In this document: positions 16,630 to 23,765 of the stretch, in pieces
Position numbering within the stretch: the first letter of the stretch is position 1
How the letters are laid out: the number at the start of each line of letters is the position of its first letter
DNA from: Castellaniella sp034674885
Lineage (GTDB): Bacteria > Pseudomonadota > Gammaproteobacteria > Burkholderiales > Burkholderiaceae_B
Assembly (NCBI RefSeq): GCF_034674885.1
Contig: NZ_JAUCDS010000012.1
Coordinates: forward strand, 1 to 64,000
Direction: 5' to 3'
DNA: 64,000 nucleotides
Position numbers and translations under genes: made by a program
Notes under the pieces: model-generated
Told to the model about the DNA's origin: nothing
Seen by the model: the letters and a program-made list of their open reading frames with translations, nothing else
The model's database searches: none

Positions 16630-17526
16630 TCAGGGGATGGAGGCGGGAGGGGTCGGCAGGAGCGCTGCGCAGACGTCGCGGGCGCAGTCGATGAACTCGC
16701 GGTGCAACAGGCTCAGGGGGTCGTTGGCATGGACCATGATGTTGATGGGCACCGGCACGGGCGGGTCCAGGCGGCTGAGGGTCATGCCGGGTTTCAGCAT
16801 GGCCCGGCCAGTCAGCAGGTCCACGATGGCATCGCCGCACCCGGCCTCGACCAGGCTGCAGGCCACGTAGTGGGTCTGGACGATGATGCGGGTATCCAGA
16901 TCGATGCCAGCCTGTTGCAGGGCCTGGTCCATGATGGTGCCCACCTGGTCTCGGGTGTCCAACGCGATCACCGGGCGATCCGCCAGCCGCCTGAGTTGAA
17001 TGGGGTTGGGCGCCGCCGTCAGGCTGAGAAAGGCCAGTTCGGTGATTCCGATGGGGATGCGGCGCAGGCCGGGGTGGTCGTGGTTGTCGAAGGTGATGAC
17101 CAGATCGAGTTCCTGGGCGTGCAGGCCCTCGACCAGGTCGGGGCTGTGCTGGGTGCTGATCTTGAACGAGGCTTTGGATGCCTGATGGAATCGCTGGATG
17201 GCCATGGGCAACAGGCCCAGGCCGATGGCCGGTGCGCAGCCAATCCGCAGGTGCCCCTGGCGTCCCTGGCGCAGATTGGCCGCCAGCCGCCGCACGTGGG
17301 CCAGTTCCTGGCCCAGCAGTTCGATCTGGGGGCTGAGGATCTCGGCTTCGCGCGTCGGAACCAATCGGCCCTTGACCCGGTCGAACAGCTTGAAGCCCAG
17401 TTGGGACTCGGCGTGCGCCAGGGTCTTGCTGGCGGCCGGTTGCGAGATGTTCAGCAAAGCGGCAGCCTGGGTGAGCGACCCGGCCTGGCGTATGGCTTCG
17501 AAGATTTCGATGTGCCGCAACCGCAT
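16630..17526 (-). CDS. LysR-family transcriptional regulator
   Basis: From ATG 17526 the protein is 298 aa, standard for LysR. The winged HTH is MRLRHIEIFEAIRQAGSLTQAAALLNISQPAASKTLAHAE-like at 1-60. It is followed by a periplasmic-binding-protein type effector domain (HLRIGCAPAIGLGLLPMAI onwards). It is transcribed toward dadA and is divergent from the amino-acid ABC transporter, so both are plausible targets. The 299-bp divergent region contains two strong hairpins. The effector is unknown; a D-amino acid or its oxo acid is an inference from context. Confidence 0.9.
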   Translation of the reverse strand: MRLRHIEIFEAIRQAGSLTQAAALLNISQPAASKTLAHAESQLGFKLFDRVKGRLVPTREAEILSPQIELLGQELAHVRRLAANLRQGRQGHLRIGCAPAIGLGLLPMAIQRFHQASKASFKISTQHSPDLVEGLHAQELDLVITFDNHDHPGLRRIPIGITELAFLSLTAAPNPIQLRRLADRPVIALDTRDQVGTIMDQALQQAGIDLDTRIIVQTHYVACSLVEAGCGDAIVDLLTGRAMLKPGMTLSRLDPPVPVPINIMVHANDPLSLLHREFIDCARDVCAALLPTPPASIP

Positions 17527-17663
17527 GAGGATGCCTGGTGGAAACGGGGTGGGGCTGAGCTGCGAAGGCCGGCAAATGCGCGGATTGGACGCCCGACAGC
17601 CAAGCAGTATAGAGCATAGCCTGCCGTTATGGGACCCCGTGAAATTGCTATTTGTTGGAAGGT

Positions 17664-17702
17664 GGCGATCTGCCGATAATGTGCAGATCGCCTTGTTGTT
17701 TT
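17664..17702 (+). terminator. Rho-independent terminator or attenuator in the LysR/ABC-transporter divergent region
   Basis: A perfect 10-bp stem, GGCGATCTGC (17664-17673) and GCAGATCGCC (17683-17692), with a 9-nt loop is followed by TTGTTGTTTT. On the plus strand it has full terminator form, yet no gene ends upstream on that strand. It may attenuate a longer transporter transcript or end a short transcript. Confidence 0.6.
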
Positions 17703-17732
17703 GCAGCATGGTGCTGAGGATGACAAAATGAG

Positions 17733-17772
17733 TACACTAGCGGGCGCCTGCCGCACCCTTGGCAGGTGCCCG
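17733..17772 (+). promoter_or_regulatory. Candidate -10 box and 5' hairpin of the amino-acid ABC operon
   Basis: A TACACT box at 17733-17738 lies just before a 12-bp stem (17741-17752 paired with 17761-17772, one G-T wobble, 8-nt loop GCACCCTT). A transcript from this box would start with the hairpin, a configuration that can protect mRNA from 5' decay. No good -35 is visible. Confidence 0.35.
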
Positions 17773-17825
17773 TCGCCGTCAAGACCGACGGAATATCAAT
17801 TACAACGGGCTTCTTAGGAGGAATC

Positions 17826-18731
17826 ATGAAAATATTGCCTATCATTCTGGCGACGACTGTTGCAGTAGCAGGGATGACCACTGCCCAGGCTGAAACCAGC
17901 CGGATCGACAAGATCAAATCCACGGGTGAACTGACGCTCGGGTATCGCGAATCATCGATCCCGTTTTCCTATCTGGATGACAACCAGAAGCCCGTCGGTT
18001 ATTCCATGGACATCTGCTACGGCATTGCCGATGCCCTGAAGAAAGACCTGAACCTGCCCAGCCTGAAGATCAAGCTGGTGTCCGTGACTTCCTCCACGCG
18101 GATCCCGCTGGTGGCCAACGGCACGGTGGACATCTCCTGCGGTTCCGCCACCAACAACGCCCAGCGCCAGGAACAGGTTGCCTTCGCGCCCACCACTTTC
18201 GTGACGGCCACGCGCTTTGCCGCCCTGAAAGCCTCGAATCTGAAGGACCTGGCTGACTTCAAGGGCAAGACCGTCGTTTCCACGTCGGGCACCAGCAACC
18301 TGAAATGGCTGACCCAGACCAATGCCGATCAGAACCTGGGTATGCGCATCATCCCGGCAAAGGATCACTCCGAAGCCTTCCTGACGGTGGCCAATGGCCG
18401 CGCCACGGCTTTCTTCATGGATGACATCCTGCTGGCCGGCCTGGTTGCCAACTCCCAGAATGCCGGCGACTGGATGATCAGCGAAAAGGCCTACACGATC
18501 GAACCCTACGGCATGATCGAACCCAAGGGCGACCCGAAGTTCAAGACCGCAGTGGACGATGCCGTCAAGGCCATGATGAAGGACGGCAAGATCGACGCGC
18601 TGTACAAGAAATGGTTCACGTCGCCGATTCCGCCCAAGAACATCAACCTGAACTGGCCGATGACTGCTGAACTGAAGAACGTCATCGCGCATCCCACCGA
18701 TTCGCCCGATCCCGCCGACTACAAGAAGTAA
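17826..18731 (+). CDS. gltI: Amino-acid ABC transporter, periplasmic substrate-binding protein (glutamate/aspartate GltI type)
   Basis: From ATG 17826, preceded by a perfect AGGAGG site, the product is 301 aa. It has a signal peptide (1-22, ending TTAQA) and a SBP_bac_3 fold: GELTLGYRESSIPFSYLDDNQKPVGYSMDIC, then VDISCGSATNNAQRQEQVAFAPTTFVTATRF. The sequence resembles glutamate/aspartate-binding GltI most closely, but the specificity is inferred. It heads an operon with two permeases and an ATPase. A hairpin separates it from the first permease gene, which usually keeps binding protein in excess. Confidence 0.9.
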   Translation: MKILPIILATTVAVAGMTTAQAETSRIDKIKSTGELTLGYRESSIPFSYLDDNQKPVGYSMDICYGIADALKKDLNLPSLKIKLVSVTSSTRIPLVANGTVDISCGSATNNAQRQEQVAFAPTTFVTATRFAALKASNLKDLADFKGKTVVSTSGTSNLKWLTQTNADQNLGMRIIPAKDHSEAFLTVANGRATAFFMDDILLAGLVANSQNAGDWMISEKAYTIEPYGMIEPKGDPKFKTAVDDAVKAMMKDGKIDALYKKWFTSPIPPKNINLNWPMTAELKNVIAHPTDSPDPADYKK

Positions 18732-18764
18732 TCCGTAGTCCTTAGGGAAACACTGCGAAAGTGG

Positions 18765-18798
18765 CGGCACCTCCCGGGCTCAGCACGGAGAGGTGCCG
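18765..18798 (+). other. Intercistronic hairpin after the binding-protein gene
   Basis: CGGCACCTC (18765-18773) pairs perfectly with GAGGTGCCG (18790-18798) in the 130-bp gap between the binding-protein and permease genes, followed by TTTG. Such stems commonly reduce downstream transcription or protect the 5' message. Confidence 0.55.
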
Positions 18799-18861
18799 TT
18801 TGCGTCACAGGCGTCACCGGATGCGATCTTCGCATGCGGTGGCGGCTCACAGGATATCCAT

Positions 18862-19602
18862 ATGAATTACCACTGGAACTGGCTGATTTTCTGGGCGGAC
18901 GCCCCTGATGGCACCGGGACCTACCTGCACACCCTGATCCGGGGTGCCTACTGGACCCTGGGCGTGTCGGCGCTGGCCTGGATCATCGCCCTGGCCGTCG
19001 GCGTCGTCGTCGGGGTCATGCGTACGACCCGCATCGGCTGGATCGAGCGCATCTGCGCCGGATATGTCGAAATCTTCCGCAACGTGCCGCTGCTGGTACA
19101 GATGTTCTTGTGGTATTTCGTCTTCCCCGAAATCGTGCCCAAGGCGCTGGGCGACGCAATCAAGCAGGCCGACCCGGTCTGGAGCACCTTCTGGACGGCA
19201 ACCATCTGCCTGGGCTTGTTCACCTCGTCCCGGATCGCGGAACAGGTGCGGGCCGGCATCACGGCGCTGCCGCTGGGGCAGAACATGGCGGGTACCGCCC
19301 TGGGCCTGACCCGGGCGCAGGTCTATCGCTACGTGCTGCTGCCCATGACGGTGCGCATCATCATGCCGCCGCTCACCTCCGAGGCCCTGAACCTGATCAA
19401 GAACTCGTCCATCGCCTTCACCATCGGCCTGCTGGAAATCACCGGGGCTGCCCGTTCCATGCAGGAATTTTCATTCCAGATTTTCGAAAGCTTCACGGCT
19501 GCCACCATTCTGTACCTGATCATCAATCTGGTGGTCGTGGTGCTGATGCGCCTGATCGAAAAATGGATCAGCGTGCCGGGCTTCATCGGCACCAAGCGCT
19601 AA
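18862..19602 (+). CDS. gltJ: Amino-acid ABC transporter permease (GltJ type)
   Basis: From ATG 18862 the protein is 246 aa with about five membrane segments. The HisM-type permease signature is present: VEIFRNVPLLVQMFLWYFVFPE, and the EAA loop around EQVRAGITALPLGQNMAGTALGLTRAQVYRYVLLP. It contains the central extra loop (IVPKALGDAIKQADPVWSTF) typical of GltJ. It forms the inner-membrane channel with the next gene. The 3' end is 10 bp before gltK. Confidence 0.9.
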   Translation: MNYHWNWLIFWADAPDGTGTYLHTLIRGAYWTLGVSALAWIIALAVGVVVGVMRTTRIGWIERICAGYVEIFRNVPLLVQMFLWYFVFPEIVPKALGDAIKQADPVWSTFWTATICLGLFTSSRIAEQVRAGITALPLGQNMAGTALGLTRAQVYRYVLLPMTVRIIMPPLTSEALNLIKNSSIAFTIGLLEITGAARSMQEFSFQIFESFTAATILYLIINLVVVVLMRLIEKWISVPGFIGTKR

Positions 19603-19612
19603 GGGGGCCACC

Positions 19613-20302
19613 ATGTTCGGATTCGATTTTGAAGTCATCTGGCGCACGCTGCCCTATGTGCTGGGCACGGGCCTGGTGTTCACGGTCAAGCTGACCGTGA
19701 TCGCCACGATCGGTGCCGTGATCCTGGGCACCCTGATGGCCATGATGCGGCTGTCGTCCAACCGGGTGATCTCCGGGGTGGCCGGGTTCTACGTCAACCT
19801 GATGCGTGCGTTGCCGCTGATCCTGATCATTTTCTGGTTCTATTTCCTGGTGCCCTACATCATCGGTTGGGTGACCGGCGCGGGTCGGCCGATTGCCGTG
19901 GGCGGGTTCACGTCGGCGTTGATCACTTTCATTTTGTTCGAGGCTGCGTATTTCTGCGAAATCATGCGGGCCGGCATCCAGTCGATTCCTTTCGGCCAGG
20001 TTGGGGCTGGGTACGCCCTGGGCCTGAACTACTGGCAGGTCATGGGCCAGATCGTGCTGCCGCAGGCGTTTCGCAACATGACGCCGGTGCTGCTGACGCA
20101 GATGATCGTGCTGTTCCAGGATACGTCCCTGGTCTATGTGCTGTCCCTGACCGACTTCCTGGGCGCCGCCAACAACATCGCGCAGCGCGACGGCCGTATG
20201 GTGGAAATGTTCATCTTCGCCGCCGTCGTCTACTTCCTTATTTCGTATATTGCATCCCGCTCGGTCAAACGGCTGGAGCGCCGCATCGCCATCGTGCGCT
20301 AA
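19613..20302 (+). CDS. gltK: Amino-acid ABC transporter permease (GltK type)
   Basis: The 229-aa polytopic protein begins with WRTLPYVLGTGLVFTVKLTVIATIGAVILGTLMAM and contains YVNLMRALPLILIIFWFYFLVPY. Its EAA loop is EIMRAGIQSIPFGQVGAGYALGLNYWQVMGQIVLPQAFRNM. It is the second half of the permease heterodimer. A GGGGG-rich ribosome binding site precedes its ATG. It is followed after 15 bp by the ATPase gene. Confidence 0.9.
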   Translation: MFGFDFEVIWRTLPYVLGTGLVFTVKLTVIATIGAVILGTLMAMMRLSSNRVISGVAGFYVNLMRALPLILIIFWFYFLVPYIIGWVTGAGRPIAVGGFTSALITFILFEAAYFCEIMRAGIQSIPFGQVGAGYALGLNYWQVMGQIVLPQAFRNMTPVLLTQMIVLFQDTSLVYVLSLTDFLGAANNIAQRDGRMVEMFIFAAVVYFLISYIASRSVKRLERRIAIVR

Positions 20303-20317
20303 GGGCAGGAGTTATTC

Positions 20318-21052
20318 ATGATTGAATTCAAGAACGTCAGCAAATGGTATGGGTCCTTTCAAGTCCTGACGGATTGTTCGACGTCGGTCTCCAAGGGCGA
20401 AGTCGTGGTGATCTGCGGTCCGTCGGGTTCGGGGAAGTCCACCCTGATCAAGACCGCCAATGCGCTGGAACCCTTCCAGAAGGGTGAGATCTTCATCGAC
20501 GGGGTGTCGGTGGGCGCAGCAGGCACCAATCTGCCGAAACTGCGCTCGCGCATCGGCATGGTCTTCCAGCACTTCGAACTGTTCCCCCACCTGTCGGTCA
20601 TGCGCAATCTGACCCTGGCGCAGATGAAAGTCCTGGGCCGCTCGGAATCGGACGCCAATGAACGTGGTCGGCTCCTGCTGGATCGCGTCGGTCTCAGCGC
20701 CCACATCGACAAGTACCCCGGCCAGCTGTCCGGCGGCCAGCAGCAGCGTGTCGCGATCGCACGGGCCTTGGCCATGGACCCTATGGCCATGCTGTTCGAC
20801 GAACCCACCTCGGCGCTGGACCCGGAAATGGTCAACGAGGTGCTGGATGTGATGGTGGACCTGGCCAAGGAAGGCATGACCATGATGGTCGTGACCCACG
20901 AAATGGGCTTTGCCCGCAGCGTGGCCGACCGGGTGATCTTCATGGATCAGGGCGCCATCATCGAGGACTGCAAAAAGGACGAATTCTTCGGCGACCCCGA
21001 AGCCCGTTCCGATCGCGCCAAACACTTCCTGTCGAAGATCCTGCACCACTGA
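20318..21052 (+). CDS. gltL: Amino-acid ABC transporter ATP-binding protein (GltL type)
   Basis: The 244-aa ATPase has Walker A GPSGSGKST, the Q-loop FQHFELFPHLSVMRNLTLAQ, signature LSGGQQQRVAIARAL and Walker B MLFDEPTSALDPEMV. The H-loop is VVTHEMGFARSVADRVIFMD. These are polar-amino-acid importer (PAAT) features. It energises uptake through the two adjacent permeases. The last codon is followed within 20 bp by a copy of the dispersed hairpin repeat, which probably marks the operon end. Confidence 0.93.
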   Translation: MIEFKNVSKWYGSFQVLTDCSTSVSKGEVVVICGPSGSGKSTLIKTANALEPFQKGEIFIDGVSVGAAGTNLPKLRSRIGMVFQHFELFPHLSVMRNLTLAQMKVLGRSESDANERGRLLLDRVGLSAHIDKYPGQLSGGQQQRVAIARALAMDPMAMLFDEPTSALDPEMVNEVLDVMVDLAKEGMTMMVVTHEMGFARSVADRVIFMDQGAIIEDCKKDEFFGDPEARSDRAKHFLSKILHH

Positions 21053-21071
21053 TGGTGCATATTGAGAGTCG

Positions 21072-21166
21072 CCTGCGCAGCGTGGGGGCGACCTTTTTGC
21101 CGCCGGGCCGCCCCCAGGCAAAAACGCCCCCTCGGGGGGCAGCAAGCCGAAGGCGCAGCGTGGGGG
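21072..21166. repeat. Dispersed intergenic hairpin repeat, copy B
   Basis: The element has the same layout as the copy at 6121-6237: GCGCAGCGTGGGGG on both sides, an inner stem TTTTTGCC (21094-21101) / GGCAAAAA (21117-21124) and a loop with GCCGGGCCGCCCC. CGCCCCCT-C-GGGGGGCAGCAAGC follows. The stem sequence differs from copy A while pairing is kept and the loop is unchanged. It lies between gltL and the transaminase gene. Confidence 0.75.
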
Positions 21167-21200
21167 TTCCCCCTTCCTCTTACTTTTGAAGGTGCAATTC

Positions 21201-22067
21201 ATGATTCCCGGTGTCGACAATGACAGCATTGTCTATCTGAATGGCGAGTACGTCCGGCTGGGCGATGCCAAGATCTCGGTCCTGGACCGGGGTTTCATTT
21301 TTGGCGACGGCATCTACGAAGTCGTCCCCTGCTATGGGGGCAAGCCCTTTCTGATGCAGAATCACCTGGCGCGCCTGGAGCGCAGCCTGAAAGCCATCCG
21401 CCTGGATGCCGGGCGCAGCATCGCCGACTGGGAAAGCCTGGTGCGCGACATCCTGTCGCGGACGGACTCCCAGGGGGATTGCACGGTATACCTGCAGGTC
21501 ACGCGCGGCGTGGCCAAGCGGGATCATGGCTTTCCGGCCAGTAGCCAGGCCACGGTCTTTTGCATGGTGTCGCCGCTCAAGCGCCCTGATGCGCACAAAC
21601 GCGAACACGGCATGACGGCGGTCAGCATGCCTGACGAACGCTGGCTGCACTGCGAGATCAAATCCGTGTCCCTGCTGGGCAATGTGCTGGCCAAACAGCA
21701 TGCGACGGACGCGGGCGTGGACGAAGTCCTGCAGTTTCGCAACGGCAACCTGTCCGAGGGCTCGTCCTGCAATATCTGGGTGGTCAAAGACGGTGTGATG
21801 TGCGCGCCGGTGCGCGACCACTTGATCCTGGAAGGCATCCGCTACGGGTTCCTGGAACAGCTGGCGACCGACAATGGGATTCGCTTCGAGTCCCGGCCCA
21901 TCACCCAGGCCGAGGTCGCCGAGGCCGACGAGCTGATGCTGTCCTCGGCCACCAAGGAAATCCTGCCGATCACGCAGTACGACGGCCGTCCTGTGGGTTC
22001 AGGCAAACCCGGTCCGGTATATGCCCGCTTGCGGGCCGCCTACGATCAGGCCATCGCCGCCCTGTGA
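21201..22067 (+). CDS. dat: D-amino-acid transaminase
   Basis: From ATG 21201 (GAAGGTG site upstream) the protein is 288 aa, a class IV PLP aminotransferase. YLNGEYVRLGDAKISVLDRGFIFGDGIYEVV is the class N-terminus. The PLP lysine is Lys154 in LHCEIKSVSLLGNVLAKQ, a context closer to D-amino-acid transaminase than to branched-chain IlvE. NLSEGSSCNIWVVKDG binds the cofactor phosphate. It interconverts D-alanine and D-glutamate using 2-oxo acids. It follows the amino-acid transporter and shares the neighbourhood with dadA, which acts on the same substrate class. Confidence 0.88.
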   Translation: MIPGVDNDSIVYLNGEYVRLGDAKISVLDRGFIFGDGIYEVVPCYGGKPFLMQNHLARLERSLKAIRLDAGRSIADWESLVRDILSRTDSQGDCTVYLQVTRGVAKRDHGFPASSQATVFCMVSPLKRPDAHKREHGMTAVSMPDERWLHCEIKSVSLLGNVLAKQHATDAGVDEVLQFRNGNLSEGSSCNIWVVKDGVMCAPVRDHLILEGIRYGFLEQLATDNGIRFESRPITQAEVAEADELMLSSATKEILPITQYDGRPVGSGKPGPVYARLRAAYDQAIAAL

Positions 22068-22086
22068 TCCGACTGCAGGGCGGGCG

Positions 22087-23607
22087 TCAGTCCGCCTGCA
22101 TCTGCTCCGACCACCAGACGAACTGATTCTTGCCGGCGTTTTTCGCCGCGTACATGGCGGTGTCGGCCCGGCCGATCAGGGCGTCCAGGTCGGTGCCGTG
22201 CGTGGGGTACAGCACGGCGCCGATGCTGGCGGAAATGGCTACTTCGGTGCCGCTCAGGTCGAAGGGCTGGCAGAGCGCCTGCAGGACATTGTGGATGATG
22301 CGCTCTGCATCTTCCCGGGTGTGCAGATTGCCCAGCACGATGGCGAATTCATCACCGCCGAAGCGCGCCACCGTGTCTTCGGATGTTGCCCGGACGTGGC
22401 GTTTCAGCCGTCGGGCCACCTGCAGCAGCAGATCGTCTCCCCGGGCGTGGCCGTGGTGGTCGTTCACTCCTTTGAAGCCGTCCAGATCCAGGTACAGGAT
22501 GGCGGCCCAGGTGCCGTGGCGGCGGGCGGATTCCAGGGTCCGCATGCAGCGTTCCTGAAACAGGACACGGTTGGCCAGCCCCGTCAGGGGGTCGTGCCGG
22601 GCAGCGTGCGCCTGGCCGGCCTCGCTGATCTGCAGGGCCAGGGTGATGGCCCGCTGGCGCGCCATGCCCAGAATCACGGCGGTGGCGAAGCACAGGATCA
22701 GGGCCGAGGATGCGCCCGCAGCCAGCAGGTAGCCGGTACGCCGATGCAAGGACGAGGCGATGGCCTCGTCGTAGGCGGTGCCGACCACGGCCATCAGGGG
22801 GTAGTCGCCCAGCGTGCGGTAGCTGATGATGCGCCGGATCCCGTCCGGTTCGCCGTCATCCACGAAATTGCCCGTCGGTTGGGTGGCGTGGCGGATGAAC
22901 CACGGCAGGGCGCGGGCATCCTGGTTGAAGCTGACCTCGCCGCCGATATTGCGGCCGCGCGTGTAGCCGTCCAGCCCGGTGACCCCCAGCAATCCGTGCG
23001 CGCCCAGGTCGGCCTGCTGATAGAAGCTGGTCAGATAGGCCGGGTCGATCGCCATGACGACCACGCCGCCGAAGCTTCCGTCCGGCAAGGTGATCCGCAA
23101 TGACAGCGGAATACGCCATTCCCCCGATACCCGGCCCAGGACAGGGCGGCTGATGAACAGCGTGTCATGGGCGTTGTCGCGTTGGGCCAGGAAGAAATTC
23201 CGGTCTGCATAGTTGACGTCGGGCGAGGTGTCCTGGGTGCTGGCGATGATCGCGCCCTGTGCATCCACCACACTGATGATGGTGAAGATGTCTTCGCGTA
23301 TCACCTGCCGCTGGACCCAGCCGCGCAGATCGGGAGGTTTGCCATACCGCAGATAGCCTTCGCGGGTGAAGGCGGCTACCTGTTCTGCGGCCTTGAGCGT
23401 GCGAAAGATATCTTGCTCGAAGGCAATGGTCAGGTTGGAATTGGCCCGCATGGCGGCGTTGATCGCCTGTTCGCGTTCGCTGCCGATACGCTGCTGCACG
23501 GCCAGCCAAAGGGCGCTCAGGAGGGCCAGGCACAACAATGTGATGGCCAGGCATAGCGGCTTGTTGAACGCGTAGCGCTGCTCGGCGGAACCCATGATGC
23601 GGATCAT
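22087..23607 (-). CDS. Membrane diguanylate cyclase with Cache-like sensor
   Basis: The 506-aa protein has a membrane segment at about 18-38, a periplasmic Cache-type sensor to about 295 (ISVVDAQGAIIAST, YADRNFFLAQRD, GVVVMAIDPAYLTSFYQQ), a second membrane segment at about 300-325 and a C-terminal GGDEF domain. The active-site motif FGGDEF near residue 416 is intact, as are DPLTGLANR and ADTAMYAAKNAGKN, so c-di-GMP synthesis is expected. The inhibitory RxxD site before GGDEF reads TSED, so product inhibition may be lost. No EAL domain is present. An in-frame ATG at 23595 is an alternative start. Confidence 0.9.
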   Translation of the reverse strand: MIRIMGSAEQRYAFNKPLCLAITLLCLALLSALWLAVQQRIGSEREQAINAAMRANSNLTIAFEQDIFRTLKAAEQVAAFTREGYLRYGKPPDLRGWVQRQVIREDIFTIISVVDAQGAIIASTQDTSPDVNYADRNFFLAQRDNAHDTLFISRPVLGRVSGEWRIPLSLRITLPDGSFGGVVVMAIDPAYLTSFYQQADLGAHGLLGVTGLDGYTRGRNIGGEVSFNQDARALPWFIRHATQPTGNFVDDGEPDGIRRIISYRTLGDYPLMAVVGTAYDEAIASSLHRRTGYLLAAGASSALILCFATAVILGMARQRAITLALQISEAGQAHAARHDPLTGLANRVLFQERCMRTLESARRHGTWAAILYLDLDGFKGVNDHHGHARGDDLLLQVARRLKRHVRATSEDTVARFGGDEFAIVLGNLHTREDAERIIHNVLQALCQPFDLSGTEVAISASIGAVLYPTHGTDLDALIGRADTAMYAAKNAGKNQFVWWSEQMQAD

Positions 23608-23725
23608 TGATGCGAGATAGTTGTGCCACTGTACCGGTCCCGGAGATTTTCGTCGAGCCTTGGCCCAGGGGCCTGTCGCCGCCGAGTGGCGTGATCCCGG
23701 CGCTGTCCGGGAAGACCTGGCCCTG

Positions 23726-23734
23726 TGATATTCT
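23726..23734 (+). promoter_or_regulatory. Candidate extended -10 promoter of ilvA
   Basis: TGATATTCT combines a TG extension with a TATTCT -10 about 32 bp before the ilvA start. It is the only promoter-like element I see in the 158-bp divergent region; no convincing -35 accompanies it. Confidence 0.35.
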
Positions 23735-23765
23735 TTTTAGCTTCCTTCACCACCTTTTGCGTGCC

